Shown: one piece after another, positions 37,851 to 48,640 of the stretch | Position numbering within the stretch: the stretch's first letter is position 1 | Layout: each line of letters begins with the position of its first letter | Source: Pseudoxanthomonas spadix | GTDB lineage: Bacteria; Pseudomonadota; Gammaproteobacteria; Xanthomonadales; Xanthomonadaceae | Direction of reading: 5' to 3' | NCBI RefSeq assembly: GCF_003703395.1 | Contig: NZ_RDQN01000003.1 | Coordinates: 1 to 64,000, forward strand | DNA: 64,000 nucleotides | Notes under the pieces: model-generated | Databases searched by the model: none | What the model saw: the letters and a program-made list of their open reading frames with translations, nothing else | Told to the model about the DNA's origin: nothing | Made by a program: the position numbers and the translations under genes

Positions 37851-38018
37851 CTAGGAGCCTGTCGGACTTTGGCCGGCCGGGCTGCAAATCCGGCTGTGCG
37901 GTCCATATTTCCGTCGCTTCTTGCCCCATAGAACCACTATGGGGCGGCGAATCGCCGAAAATCTGTCCTCGCGCAGCCGAATTTTCGCCTCGACCGCCAA
38001 AGCCCGACAGACTCCTAG
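37851..38018. repeat. Imperfect full-length palindrome (MITE-like), CTAG-embedded
   Basis: The left end CTAGGAGCCTGTCGGACTTT and the reverse complement of the right end, CTAGGAGTCTGTCGGGCTTT, agree, and similarity continues inward (AAATCCGGCTGTGCGG with AAATTCGGCTGCGCGA). The centre is CCCCATAG-AACCA-CTATGGGG. The element reads C-TA-[162 bp]-TA-G. No coding frame is credible. It shares size and insertion signature, but not sequence, with the element at 4749-4915. It lies about 116 nt upstream of the acyl-CoA dehydrogenase start and 40 nt after the LEA14-type gene. Confidence 0.75.
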
Positions 38019-38058
38019 GCAGATGGAAAAAGGCCCGGCCGCCGCTGCGCTCAGCCTC

Positions 38059-38532
38059 TCAGCGCAGGACCCCGGTCAGCCCCGGCGCTGGGCTCAGGGT
38101 GCTGTGCATGTCGATCTCGAAGCTGCGTTGCGCGCCCTCCACCGGCGTCACCGTGACCTTGCCCTTGAGGGCGTAGCCGAGCATGCCGCTGCCCGCCAGG
38201 GCATTGGCCACGGCCATGCGCGCGGTTGGCGTGGGCGTCAGGTCAAGCGTTACCACATCGGCAGCGCCGGGACCGATCGAGAAGCCCGGCCTGCCGGCCA
38301 GGGTGCCGGCAGGCTGCCCTTCGACCGTGACCTGCAGGTCGACCGCGTCGTACATCATCGAGACGGTGCTGTAGTTCTGCAGGCGCAGCTCCACCGTCCA
38401 GCGGCCGTCGCTGGCCACGCTGACCTGCTGCAGGCTCACGGCAGGTTTGGACACCCGCTTGATGTTGCCGTGGCTGCAGGCGACCAGCAGCAGGGTGCAT
38501 GACAGGAGTAACAGCAACAGGCGAGGCGGCAT
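38059..38532 (-). CDS. LEA14/WHy-domain lipoprotein
   Basis: 157 residues. The lipoprotein signal MPPRLLLLLLSCTLLLVAC ends in Cys19. The mature part is one LEA type 2 (water-stress and hypersensitive response) beta-sandwich domain: VSLQQVSVASDGRWTVELRL, LQNYSTVSMMYDAVDLQVTV, and a C-terminal GYALKGKVTVTPVEG strand. Such proteins are periplasmic and often linked to desiccation or envelope stress; no function is proven. It lies after the lipocalin gene in the same direction (57-nt gap), suggesting an envelope-stress pair. Confidence 0.78.
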   Translation of the reverse strand: MPPRLLLLLLSCTLLLVACSHGNIKRVSKPAVSLQQVSVASDGRWTVELRLQNYSTVSMMYDAVDLQVTVEGQPAGTLAGRPGFSIGPGAADVVTLDLTPTPTARMAVANALAGSGMLGYALKGKVTVTPVEGAQRSFEIDMHSTLSPAPGLTGVLR

Positions 38533-38589
38533 GGCTTGAAATCCAGCAAGGCCCAAGGACGGGCGAGGATACAACGGCCGGCCAGGCCT

Positions 38590-39129
38590 TCAGCGCAGTG
38601 GCGCGGTCACCACCAGGCCAGACAGGTCGTAGCCCATCTGGGTGGCGCGCAGCTTGAGGCCTTCGAACAACGCCCGATCCATCGACGGCTCGCGCGCCAG
38701 GATCCAGAAATAGTCGCGGCCCGGTTCGCCCACCACCGCCCAGGTGTAATCCGGGTCCAGGTCGATCACCCAGTAGTCGGCCCACACCAGCGGCAGCCAC
38801 GCCAGCCAGTGCGGGGCGAAGCGCACCTCCAGCTGCCCCGGGTGGCCCTTGACCGGCCGCGCCTCGCCGTCGGCCACGATCGCTTGGCCATCCTTGTCAA
38901 TGCAGGCGTTGCGCACGCCCAGGTGGCCGTCCCGGCGCAGGGTGTAGCTGGCGGTGATGTCGCGCGCGCAGTCTTTCTGGAAACGATTGGGCAGGCGCGC
39001 GATTTCGTGCCATTGCCCGGCGTAGCGCGACACGTCCAGCGCCGGCACCGAGCTCACCGGCTGGGCGGCCAAGGACGGGGTGCAAGGGGCAACCAGCAGC
39101 AGGGCCAGCAGGCCAACGGGCAGGCGCAT
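38590..39129 (-). CDS. Bacterial lipocalin (Blc-like)
   Basis: 179 residues. The signal peptide MRLPVGLLALLLVAPCTPSLA (residues 1-21) is a type I rather than lipoprotein signal. The lipocalin barrel follows, with VSRYAGQWHEIARLPNRFQK (GxW motif), KDCARDITASYTLRRDGHL, VNACID-like VRNACIDKDG, WADYWVIDLDPDYTWAVVGE and DYFWILAREPSMDRALFEGL. Blc-type lipocalins carry lipids such as lysophospholipids in the periplasm and are induced by envelope stress. It is the first gene of the pair with the LEA14-type lipoprotein. Confidence 0.85.
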   Translation of the reverse strand: MRLPVGLLALLLVAPCTPSLAAQPVSSVPALDVSRYAGQWHEIARLPNRFQKDCARDITASYTLRRDGHLGVRNACIDKDGQAIVADGEARPVKGHPGQLEVRFAPHWLAWLPLVWADYWVIDLDPDYTWAVVGEPGRDYFWILAREPSMDRALFEGLKLRATQMGYDLSGLVVTAPLR

Positions 39130-39296
39130 CGATGAATCCGGCGTTTCCGAAACCAGCGACCAGCTTAATGGAAATGGACTGCGAGCCGGCCAGGACTTGG
39201 CCAGTCGATCCATGCATGAGGCGTTTTTTGCCTGGGGCTGGGCACCATGGTCAACGGTTTGAGCTTTGGCAGGTTCTTCTGTTTGCCGCCGTGATG

Positions 39297-39322
39297 AAAA
39301 AAGCCCTGCATCTCTGCAAGGC
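39297..39322 (-). terminator. Intrinsic terminator of tRNA-Phe
   Basis: On the minus strand GCCTTGCA-GAGA-TGCAGGGC (one G-U pair) is followed by TTTTTT. It lies 34 nt beyond the tRNA CCA end. Confidence 0.85.
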
Positions 39323-39355
39323 CTTGGTTCATAACGCTTTAGATCGCCACCAGGG

Positions 39356-39431
39356 TGGTGGCCGGGGAGGGAATCGAACCCCCGACACAGGGATTTTCAA
39401 TCCCTTGCTCTACCGACTGAGCTACCCGGCC
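39356..39431 (-). tRNA. tRNA-Phe (GAA anticodon)
   Basis: A 76-nt cloverleaf with encoded CCA. Acceptor stem GGCCGGG/CCCGGCC, D-arm with CTCAGTCGGTAGAG, anticodon stem GGGAT/ATCCC with loop TGAAA giving GAA, T-arm GGGGGTTCGATTCCCTC. It is followed by its own terminator. The plus-strand lipoprotein genes begin 170 nt to the right. No attachment-site duplication of its 3' end was seen nearby. Confidence 0.97.
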
Positions 39432-39602
39432 GTTGCCGCACTTGCGGCCGAGCCGAAGCGAGGGCGGCATGATACGGACGCAGACCCGATCCGGCAAGCC
39501 TAAGTCCTGACTGAATGCTCGCTTGGGCGCGCCGGGCGACCGCCACCCTTCGGGGGCATGATCGGCCTGCCGGGGTGGTCTCGGCTTTCATAAGGAAGTG
39601 CC

Positions 39603-40040
39603 ATGCCAATCACACGTCAACCTCATGTCTTGGCCATTGTTGCTGCCTTGGCGGTTGCCGGATGTGCAAGCAATGCACCGCGACTGACCAACCAGCAGGA
39701 TCAGTCGCTGTACCGCGCCCATGCGGGCGAGCCAGTCAAGAGCTTTCGCTACTTTGGCCGGATCCGCCAGTGGGAAACCGTCGGTGACTCCGGGGTTGCC
39801 GTCTGGACCAGGCCGGATACGGCATTCCTGCTTGATGTCTCTCAAGGATGCCTGGATCTGGAATGGTCGCCTTCGCTGTCAATGACCACCGAGCGCGACC
39901 GCGTGCAGGTGGGTTTCAACGACATCCTGGTTCAGCGCACGGGAGACAAGGCGGTCAAGCGATGCCGTATCCAGGCCATCAGGCCGCTGGATGTCAAGGG
40001 TCTGCGCAACGCGCAGAAGCAGCTCGCCGATCTGGGGTGA
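39603..40040 (+). CDS. DUF6491-like lipoprotein, copy 1 of 3
   Basis: 145 residues. The signal MPITRQPHVLAIVAALAVAGC has lipobox Cys21. The mature domain reads LYRAHAGEPVKSFRYFGRIR, WETVGDSGVAVWTRPDTAFL, a CLDLEW core, CRIQAIRPLDVKGLRNAQKQ and two Cys likely to pair. AAGGA is 8 nt upstream of the ATG. Three paralogues follow each other (this one and those at 40118 and 40680). Small lipoproteins of this type are typical of Xanthomonadaceae; function is unknown. Confidence 0.75.
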   Translation: MPITRQPHVLAIVAALAVAGCASNAPRLTNQQDQSLYRAHAGEPVKSFRYFGRIRQWETVGDSGVAVWTRPDTAFLLDVSQGCLDLEWSPSLSMTTERDRVQVGFNDILVQRTGDKAVKRCRIQAIRPLDVKGLRNAQKQLADLG

Positions 40041-40117
40041 ATCCCGTGCGGATCACCGTGCAAGCGGCGCTGCATCGCCGACTTCCCCGCGGTGGCGCCT
40101 TGCCCGAGGCCACGCCC

Positions 40118-40600
40118 ATGCAGCGCAAGGCCCGCCTCTGCTTCGCTGCCGCCGCGACCTTGCTGGCCCTGCTTGCGGGCGGCTGCGCAAGCACCGGGCT
40201 GAGCGATGCCCAGGAACTGGCCCTGTACCGGTCTCACGCCGGCGAGCCGGTCAAGAGTTTCACGCTGTTCGGTCAGCTCAGCGGCTGGGTGCCGCTGGGC
40301 GACACTGCGCTGGCGGTGTGGACCAAGCCGAGCGAGGCGTTCCTGCTGGAGCTGCCGGGCCGCTGCCTGGACCTTGACGTGGCACCGGCCATCACCGTGA
40401 CCAGCCAGGGCAGCCGGGTCTACGCCAAGTTCGACCAGGTCCTGGTGCTGGGCGGGCCGCCCAGCCGCTTCCGCATGCCCTGTCGGATCGACACGATCCG
40501 GCCACTGGACGTCAAGGCGCTGCGCCAGGCGCAGAAGCAGCTGCGCGAGGCCAGGTCCACCGAGCGCGCGGCGCAGCCGGCGCCGGACATGGAAAACTGA
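40118..40600 (+). CDS. DUF6491-like lipoprotein, copy 2 of 3
   Basis: 160 residues starting MQRKARLCFAAAATLLALLAGGC (lipobox LAGGC). The mature part aligns with copy 1: ALYRSHAGEPVKSFTLFGQL, WVPLGDTALAVWTKPSEAFL, CLDLDVAPAITVTSQGSRV, CRIDTIRPLDVKALRQAQKQ. An extra charged tail of about 20 residues ends the protein. A longer in-frame extension reaching back into copy 1 is unlikely to be translated. Clear divergence from copy 1 shows the duplication is not recent. Confidence 0.75.
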   Translation: MQRKARLCFAAAATLLALLAGGCASTGLSDAQELALYRSHAGEPVKSFTLFGQLSGWVPLGDTALAVWTKPSEAFLLELPGRCLDLDVAPAITVTSQGSRVYAKFDQVLVLGGPPSRFRMPCRIDTIRPLDVKALRQAQKQLREARSTERAAQPAPDMEN

Positions 40601-40679
40601 AGGCGCGTCCTCACGGGCGCTTGCCTCACACACGCGTGTGATGGCTTTCCCGGCGCCCAGATGCACAGGAGTCTTCGCC

Positions 40680-41147
40680 ATGCCTGGTTCGATCCCATTG
40701 ACCTTTGCCGCCGCGGTCTGTGCGGCGGCGCTGGCCAGCTGTGCCACCACCGGCCTGAGCGATCAGCAGCGCCTGGCGCTGTATCGCGAGCACGCCGGCC
40801 AGCCGCAGCGCGATTTCCGCTATTCGCGCCAGCTCACCGGCTGGACGGCGCTGGGTGATGAGGCGCTGGCGGTGTGGACCAAGCCCAATGAGGCTTACCT
40901 GCTCGAATTTGGCGGTGGCGGCTGCAACGGGCTGGACAGAGCCTCCACGATCCTGATCACCAACCTGCTGGGGCAGGTGTCGGCCGGGCTGGACCGGGTG
41001 AAGACCCTCGACCGGCCGCCCGGGTTCAACCTCACCTGCCGGATCGAGACGATCCGCCCGCTCGACACCCAGGCGATCCGTGCGTCCGAGAAGGCCTTGC
41101 GCCAGGCGCGCACGGCCGAGCGCGACGCGGTGCCCACCGATCGCTGA
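40680..41147 (+). CDS. DUF6491-like lipoprotein, copy 3 of 3
   Basis: 155 residues starting MPGSIPLTFAAAVCAAALASC. Same order of motifs: ALYREHAGQPQRDFRYSRQL, WTALGDEALAVWTKPNEAYL, FGGGGCNGLDRASTILIT, CRIETIRPLDTQAIRASEKA. The middle carries a short Gly-rich insertion relative to copies 1 and 2. It ends 3 nt from the convergent yggX gene. The start is the ATG at the signal peptide. Confidence 0.75.
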   Translation: MPGSIPLTFAAAVCAAALASCATTGLSDQQRLALYREHAGQPQRDFRYSRQLTGWTALGDEALAVWTKPNEAYLLEFGGGGCNGLDRASTILITNLLGQVSAGLDRVKTLDRPPGFNLTCRIETIRPLDTQAIRASEKALRQARTAERDAVPTDR

Positions 41148-41149
41148 AA

Positions 41150-41428
41150 TCAGCGCTCCTCAGGCGGAGCGACGTAGCCAGCTGGCTTGTCGGCGCCTTC
41201 GCCAAACAGGAACTTGCGCAGTTCGCTTTCCAGGAAAGCGCGGTCCTTGGGCGTGCGCGGGGACAGGCGGTTTTCGTTGATCAGCATGGTCTGGTGCGCC
41301 AGCCAGGCGGTCCAGCCGGCCTTGCCGACATGCTGGAAGATCTGCTGTCCCAGCTCGCCCGGGTAGGGCACGTAGTCCAGGCCTTGGGCTTCTTTTTTCT
41401 CGTACTGGCAGAACACGGTGCGGGGCAT
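41150..41428 (-). CDS. yggX: Probable Fe(II)-trafficking protein YggX
   Basis: 92 residues; [20 protein letters not shown] is the canonical start with the conserved Cys near residue 7. [20 protein letters not shown] and [18 protein letters not shown] are also family marks. YggX protects Fe-S clusters from oxidation and is typically co-transcribed with mutY, itself an Fe-S protein. Here the ATG is 1 nt after the mutY stop, so translation is coupled. Confidence 0.95.
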   Translation of the reverse strand: MPRTVFCQYEKKEAQGLDYVPYPGELGQQIFQHVGKAGWTAWLAHQTMLINENRLSPRTPKDRAFLESELRKFLFGEGADKPAGYVAPPEER

Positions 41429-41429
41429 G

Positions 41430-42590
41430 TCAGGCATCCAGGAGTTTGCGGATCGGCGCAGGCAGGCCCAGCGTCGCCAGTTCGCCGGGTGCGACCCAGC
41501 GCAGGTCGGTATTGTCGCCTACCGCCGCGCGCGGCGTCAGGCGCCGCCAGCGCAGCGGCTGCATGTGCAGGCGGTAGTGGGTGAAGGTGTGCGGGATCTG
41601 CGCCAGTGCGTCGGCCTGGTCGAAATCACCTGTGAGGTGTGCGTCGAACCAGAGCCGCGCTGCGGACCTGTCATCGGCCTGCGGCAATGACCACAGTCCC
41701 GACCAGATGCCCACCGGCGGGCGCCGTTGCAGCAGCACCCGGCCCTGCCCATCGAAGGCCATCAGCATCACCGCGCGGCGTTCGGGCAGTGGCTTGCCGG
41801 GCTTGGGCGTGGGCAGCGTTTCGGTGAGGCCTTGGCCGAAGGCCACGCAGCTGCCTGACAGCGGGCACAGCAGGCAAGCCGGATTGGCGCGCGTGCACAG
41901 GGTGGCGCCCAAATCCATCTGCGCCTGGGTGTAGTCGGCCAGGCGCCCGTCGGGCACGTGCCGCAGGTGGTCGATCGCCCGTGTCCACAGCTGCCTTTCG
42001 ATGGCCGGCAGGCCGGGCCAGCCGGCGATGCCGTGCACGCGCGACAGCACGCGCTTGACGTTGCCATCCATGATTGCCACGCGCGCATTCCAGGCCTGCG
42101 AGAGGATCGCCCCGGCGGTGCTGCGGCCGACCCCGGGCAGTGCGTGCAGCGCATCGAAGTCACGCGGCAGCTCGCCGTGATGCAGTTCGACGCAGCGCCT
42201 GGCGGCGGCATGCAGGTGGCGGGCACGGGCGTAGTAGCCCAGCCCGGCCCACTGCGCCATCACCTCGTCCAAACTGGCCGCGGCCAGATCCGGCAGGGTC
42301 GGGAAGGCCTGCACGAAGCGCTCGAAGTAGCCAATCACCACCCGCACCTGGGTCTGCTGCAGCATGATTTCCGACAGCCACACCCGGTAGGGCGTGCGCG
42401 GATGCTGCCAGGGCAGGTCATGGCGGCCATGCTGGTCGAACCAGGTCAGCAGGTTGGTGGCGAAGGTGTCGATGGGCTGGCTGGCTCGTGCTGGTTTTAT
42501 TGCGTCTGCACGCGGGAGAAGCCGGCGCGGAGTGCTGGAAGAGGGTTCGGGCGAAGCTGCGCGCAGCTGTGGTATTGCGATGTACTGCAC
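41430..42590 (-). CDS. mutY: A/G-specific adenine glycosylase MutY, start uncertain
   Basis: It removes A mispaired with 8-oxoguanine. The conserved protein begins at [30 protein letters not shown] holds the catalytic Glu, [17 protein letters not shown] is the helix-hairpin-helix, [13 protein letters not shown] holds the catalytic Asp, and [18 protein letters not shown] gives the C-6-C-2-C-5-C 4Fe-4S ligands. A Nudix-like 8-oxoG recognition domain ends it ([20 protein letters not shown]). No ATG, GTG or TTG exists in frame within about 40 codons before the conserved N-terminus. The GTG at 42590 is the nearest standard start and would add a poorly conserved 40-residue lead. A rare start codon or a rearranged 5' end is possible. 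Confidence 0.88.
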   Translation of the reverse strand: MQYIAIPQLRAASPEPSSSTPRRLLPRADAIKPARASQPIDTFATNLLTWFDQHGRHDLPWQHPRTPYRVWLSEIMLQQTQVRVVIGYFERFVQAFPTLPDLAAASLDEVMAQWAGLGYYARARHLHAAARRCVELHHGELPRDFDALHALPGVGRSTAGAILSQAWNARVAIMDGNVKRVLSRVHGIAGWPGLPAIERQLWTRAIDHLRHVPDGRLADYTQAQMDLGATLCTRANPACLLCPLSGSCVAFGQGLTETLPTPKPGKPLPERRAVMLMAFDGQGRVLLQRRPPVGIWSGLWSLPQADDRSAARLWFDAHLTGDFDQADALAQIPHTFTHYRLHMQPLRWRRLTPRAAVGDNTDLRWVAPGELATLGLPAPIRKLLDA

Positions 42591-42610
42591 CCTCACCCCA
42601 ACCCCTCTCC

Positions 42611-42678
42611 CAGCGGGAGAGGGGCTCAAGCATCAAGCGCTGCCCAGCGGGAGAGGGGCTCAAGCGTCAGGCGCTGCC
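42611..42678. repeat. 34-bp tandem duplication at the ftsY 3' end
   Basis: Two 34-nt units, 42611-42644 and 42645-42678, differ at two positions. Each contains CAGCGGGAGAGGGGCTCAAG and GCGCTGCC. The second includes the ftsY stop codon and last codons. The first, with the adjacent CCCTCACCCCAACCCCTCTC, is part of an intergenic repeat family also seen at 56066 and 61685. Confidence 0.75.
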
Positions 42679-44082
42679 CAGCGCCTCCGGCAGCAGTGCA
42701 TCAACGAAGGCTTCGGCGTCGAACACGCGCAGGTCTTCCGGGCGTTCGCCGATGCCGGCGTAGCGGATCGGGATGCCGAACTCGCGGGCCAGCGCGAACA
42801 CCACGCCGCCCTTGGCGGTGCCGTCCAGCTTGGTCACCACCAGGCCGGTCACCCCGACTGCGGCATGGAACTGGCGCAGCTGCGAGAGCGCGTTCTGGCC
42901 GGTGGTGCCGTCGATCACCATCAGCACTTCGTGCGGAGCGGCAGGATCGAGCTTGCCCAGCACCCGGCGGATCTTGCCCAGCTCGTTCATCAGCCCGGTC
43001 TGGGTATGCAGGCGCCCGGCGGTGTCGGCGATCAGGACCTGGGTGCCGCGCGCCTTGCCGGCCTGCAGCGCATCGAAGGCGACCGAGGCCGCGTCGGCGT
43101 TCTGCCCCTGGGCGACCACGGTCACCCCGTTGCGCTCGCCCCAGGCCTGCAGCTGGGCCACTGCCGCGGCGCGGAAGGTGTCGCCGGCGGCCAGCATCAG
43201 GCTGTAGCCGTCGTCCTTGAAGCGCTTGGCCAACTTGCCGATGGTGGTGGTCTTGCCGACCCCGTTGACGCCCACGGTCAGGACCACGAACGGCCTGTCC
43301 TGGGGGTCGATCACCAGCGGCACCGCGACCGGCCTGAGGATCGCGATCAGCTCGGCGCGCAGCGCGGCCAGCAGCGCGTTGGCATCGGCGAACTCGCGCG
43401 CCTTCATGCGCTTGCGCAAGGCCTCGACCAGGGCGGTGGTGGCGCCGACGCCGACATCGGCGGTGATCAACGCGGTCTCGATTTCATCCAGCAGATCCTC
43501 GTCAAGCCTGGGGTTGCGCGAGAACAGGCCCCCAAAGCTGCGTGCGAACACGCTGCCGCGCAGGCGTTCGCGCCAGCCGGCCTTGCCGGCCGGCGCGGCC
43601 GGGCGCTCGGCGGTGCCCAGGCTGCCGCTGGCGATCGGCTCGGGGGCAGGGGCAGGGGCAGGCGCGACCGGCTGCGGGAGCACCTCCGGCGCGAGGGCCA
43701 TGACCGGCGGCGCAGCCGGCTCGGCCGGGGCCGGCGCGGGGGCGACCGGAGCGGGCGCCGGCTCGGCCGCCACTGGTGAGACTGGCAGCGGCGTGGGTTC
43801 TGCGCGCAGTGGCGAAGGCGCCGGCACCACGAACTCCGGCTGGCCGCCATCGGCCGGCGCGAAGGTCTGGGTGTCCGGCGTCCGCGGCGGCGTTGCTGGC
43901 GCCTGGTCGGGCGCGCCGTGTCTGGCCCGTTCGATCGCGGCGGCTGCATCGACCTGCTTCGGCGCGGCCGGCCGGGGTTCGGGGAAGGCCGCAGCCAGCT
44001 CCTCCACGCTGTAGCGCCGGGTGTTGCCGTCCTGACCGGACGGCGCGTCCCCGGGCTTCTTGCGGCGGAAGAAACTGACCAT
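42667..44082 (-). CDS. ftsY: Signal recognition particle receptor FtsY
   Basis: 471 residues. The acidic/Pro-Ala-rich A domain (about 1-165, starting MVSFFRRKKPGDAPSGQDGN) mediates membrane contact. The N domain follows, then the SRP GTPase G domain: GVNGVGKTTTIGKLAKRF (G1), DTFRAAAVAQLQAWGERNGV, DTAGRLHTQTGLMNELGKIR (G3), TKLDGTAKGGVVFALA (G4). FtsY docks ribosome-SRP complexes at SecYEG. The start was set at MVSFF; the upstream in-frame extension is improbable. The A domain has unusually long PAPAPAP-type repeats (about 110-165). Confidence 0.95.
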   Translation of the reverse strand: MVSFFRRKKPGDAPSGQDGNTRRYSVEELAAAFPEPRPAAPKQVDAAAAIERARHGAPDQAPATPPRTPDTQTFAPADGGQPEFVVPAPSPLRAEPTPLPVSPVAAEPAPAPVAPAPAPAEPAAPPVMALAPEVLPQPVAPAPAPAPEPIASGSLGTAERPAAPAGKAGWRERLRGSVFARSFGGLFSRNPRLDEDLLDEIETALITADVGVGATTALVEALRKRMKAREFADANALLAALRAELIAILRPVAVPLVIDPQDRPFVVLTVGVNGVGKTTTIGKLAKRFKDDGYSLMLAAGDTFRAAAVAQLQAWGERNGVTVVAQGQNADAASVAFDALQAGKARGTQVLIADTAGRLHTQTGLMNELGKIRRVLGKLDPAAPHEVLMVIDGTTGQNALSQLRQFHAAVGVTGLVVTKLDGTAKGGVVFALAREFGIPIRYAGIGERPEDLRVFDAEAFVDALLPEALGSA

Positions 44083-44264
44083 GTGCAACCTTGGAATGGG
44101 GAGAAACCGGGGCCGAAATGCTAACACCGGGGTTGGAAACGGCCGGCGCCCGGCATGCACGCCAACCTGCAACAACGATAGGCGACCCGATCCTGCTCGC
44201 CTCGCCTCCAGCGCCCCGCCCTAAGCCGGGACTTGCTGTCCCGGTGGGAGGGGGCTTTCAAGCG

Positions 44265-46181
<1,917 letters not shown>

Positions 46182-46256
46182 GAGGGCTCGTGCTCCGTGG
46201 GTTGGCCGGGCCGCAGGGCGGCCGATGGATCTTCGGGGTGTGGGTGGAAGCGCGAT

Positions 46257-46263
46257 TTTCAAG
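46257..46263 (-). promoter_or_regulatory. Candidate heat-shock (sigma32) -35 element of htpG
   Basis: CTTGAAA on the minus strand is a perfect match to the sigma32 -35 consensus, 76 nt before the htpG ATG. A -10 match (CCCCATNT) at the expected 13-15 nt is poor (CACACCCC), so the call rests on the -35 and on the known heat-shock control of htpG. Confidence 0.4.
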
Positions 46264-46375
46264 GGCGGCGCCGGTGGGCGGCCGCGGTTGGAACGGCCGC
46301 CAGGCCCCGCTCCACAGCGCGGCTGCAGGGCGCCCGGATCGTTATCATCGGCGGCCCGATCCAGCCCGCGCCGCG

Positions 46376-46975
46376 ATGCCCCGTCCGCCCTCGAAGCCAG
46401 CCGCGCAACCGTCCAGCGCCATGGACACCGGCCAGGTCCGCATCGTCGGCGGCCGTTGGCGCAACACCCGCCTGGCCGTGCCCGCGCTGCCGGGCCTGCG
46501 CCCCAGCAGCGACCGGGTGCGCGAAACGCTGTTCAACTGGCTGACCGGGCAGCTGGCCGGCGCCCGGGTCCTGGACCTGTTTGCAGGCACCGGCGCACTG
46601 GGGCTGGAGGCGCTCTCGCGCGGCGCCGACAGCGCGGTGCTGGTCGAACGCGACCCCGGCCTGGCCCGCCAGCTGGACCAGGTGGTGACAAGACTGAAAG
46701 CCGCCGACCAAGCCAGGATCGTCAATGCCGACGCGCTGGCCTGGCTGGAGCAACAGGCCGCTGCGGCCTTCGACATCGCCTTCGTTGATCCGCCATTTGC
46801 CGCCGGCCTGTGGGACACGGTGCTGGCCCGGCTTCCCCGGCTGCTGGCCCCCGGCGCCTGGCTCTACATCGAGTCCCCGCACGCGCAGGCCCCGGCGCTG
46901 CCGCCGGGCTATCTGGTCCATCGCCAGGGCAGCACCCGACAGGTGCGCTACACCCTGGCCCGCGCGCCCGGCTGA
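46376..46975 (+). CDS. rsmD: 16S rRNA (guanine966-N2)-methyltransferase RsmD
   Basis: A 199-residue SAM-dependent enzyme. [20 protein letters not shown] near residue 21 and [15 protein letters not shown] are the family opening. [18 protein letters not shown] is the SAM-binding motif I, and AFVDPPF is the catalytic (N/D)PPY-type motif. It methylates G966 in 30S assembly intermediates. It is followed by coaD, the order found in many proteobacteria. The ATG giving [10 protein letters not shown] was chosen; MDTGQVRIV, 15 codons later, is an alternative. Confidence 0.93.
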   Translation: MPRPPSKPAAQPSSAMDTGQVRIVGGRWRNTRLAVPALPGLRPSSDRVRETLFNWLTGQLAGARVLDLFAGTGALGLEALSRGADSAVLVERDPGLARQLDQVVTRLKAADQARIVNADALAWLEQQAAAAFDIAFVDPPFAAGLWDTVLARLPRLLAPGAWLYIESPHAQAPALPPGYLVHRQGSTRQVRYTLARAPG

Positions 46976-46994
46976 CTGGCCGCTGCTACACTGA

Positions 46995-47525
<531 letters not shown>

Positions 47526-47582
47526 GCGACCCGCGTTTCCTGCCAGAACATCCCTGAAAGATCCCAACCGGAGGCTGTACCC

Positions 47583-48083
47583 ATGAAGTCCACCAACCGC
47601 CTGATGCTGGCCGCCTGCCTGGGCATGTCGGTCGTGTCCCTGGCCGCGTGCAAAAAGGAAGAGGCGCCCGCGCAGCAGGCCGAAGCCACGCCGATGACCG
47701 CCCCGACCGGCACCGAAGACGCGGCTTGGAAGCCTTACCTGCAGGACGTGGTCGGCCGCAACATGGGCACCATCAGCAACTCGCCGATCATGTACTACCT
47801 GCCGGCCGAGACCGACAGTGATTTCCAGGGCAAGTACGACCGCCTGGCCGAGCAGGTCGGCAATGCCGTCCAGCGCGGGGTGACCGCCGGCAACATGGTG
47901 GCCTTCGGTTCGCCGTCCAGCGCCAAAATGGCCGACCTGATCGTGGCCTCCTTCGCCAAGGCCGAACCCGGCTCGTTCAAGGGCGCACGCGTATTGTTCG
48001 TTGGCGCCGCGGTCGACAACGACCGGGTCAAGGCCGCCGTGGCACCGAGCGGCGCCGAATACGTCTTCATCGAAGCCAAGTGA
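47583..48083 (+). CDS. Hypothetical lipoprotein
   Basis: 166 residues. The lipoprotein signal is MKSTNRLMLAACLGMSVVSL plus AAC, with Cys23 followed by KKEE. A low-complexity linker comes next, then a globular region with WKPYLQDVVGRNMGTISNSP, YYLPAETDSDFQGKYDRLAE, and a C-terminal alpha/beta part ARVLFVGAAVDNDRVKAAVA. No family is recognised. GGAGG 10 nt before the ATG is a good ribosome-binding site. A terminator-like hairpin follows at 48093. Confidence 0.65.
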   Translation: MKSTNRLMLAACLGMSVVSLAACKKEEAPAQQAEATPMTAPTGTEDAAWKPYLQDVVGRNMGTISNSPIMYYLPAETDSDFQGKYDRLAEQVGNAVQRGVTAGNMVAFGSPSSAKMADLIVASFAKAEPGSFKGARVLFVGAAVDNDRVKAAVAPSGAEYVFIEAK

Positions 48084-48092
48084 CGAAGTGGC

Positions 48093-48115
48093 GCGTGGCC
48101 GCACCGCGGCCACGC
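48093..48115 (+). terminator. Terminator-like hairpin after the hypothetical lipoprotein gene
   Basis: GCGTGGCCGC (48093-48102), loop ACC, GCGGCCACGC (48106-48115): a perfect 10-bp stem followed by CTTTGCC. The U-run is short, so termination may be partial. Confidence 0.55.
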
Positions 48116-48362
48116 CTTTGCCACTCCCGGAGGAGGCATGCCTCCTCCATCCCCGCGAAAGCGGGGGTCCAGCGCTTTTGCCTTCCCGCAGCAGGCAGCC
48201 TGCTCCGCTCCCGGCGGAAGGGGGTCCAGTGGGAGCCGCCATGGCGGCGATCAGCCTTTCCCAGCCATCCATCGCCGCCATGGCCACTGCTGCGGCCAAG
48301 GGCTTGGGCCTTGCCCCCATCACCCCCACCAAGACGGTAGCCCCGGCGCAACGAGTGCCCGC
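48116..48362. repeat. Intergenic repeat cluster before the ferredoxin gene
   Basis: Contains GGAGGCATGCCTCC and CCCCGCGAAAGCGGGG palindromes, and a GTGGGAGCCGCCATGGCGGC unit (about 48230) paired loosely with a CCGCCATGG further on. These belong to the REP families seen elsewhere in the window. No gene was seen. Confidence 0.55.
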
Positions 48363-48611
48363 ATGTCCCTCAAGATCAATTCCCTGTGCGTGAACTGCGA
48401 CGTGTGCGAACCGGCCTGTCCCAACCAGGCCATTTCGATGGGCCAGGACATCTATGTCATCGATCCGGCGCGTTGCACCGAATGCGTCGGCCACCATGAC
48501 GAACCGCAATGCGTGGTGGTCTGCCCGGTCGAGTGCATCGACCCGGACCCGGCGTATCCTGAGACCCGGGAGGACCTGCTGGCCAAATTCCAGCGCCTGC
48601 GGGACGGTTGA
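48363..48611 (+). CDS. YfhL-type 2[4Fe-4S] ferredoxin
   Basis: 82 residues. Cluster motif 1 is CVNCDVCEPACP and motif 2 is CTECVGHHDEPQCVVVCP, with the longer insert between the second and third Cys that marks the YfhL/Alvin-type ferredoxins. These low-potential electron carriers are often found beside coaD. The start was fixed at MSLKINSLCVNC because conservation begins there. The stop overlaps the longest frame of the next gene but not its chosen start. Confidence 0.93.
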   Translation: MSLKINSLCVNCDVCEPACPNQAISMGQDIYVIDPARCTECVGHHDEPQCVVVCPVECIDPDPAYPETREDLLAKFQRLRDG

Positions 48612-48640
48612 CGCCGTCCGGCCCTTATCTTGGAGCGTGC

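Noticed and set aside
39297..39602. tRNA-Phe as an integration site for a genomic island
   Set aside because: No duplicated tRNA 3' end and no integrase nearby; neighbours look ancestral.
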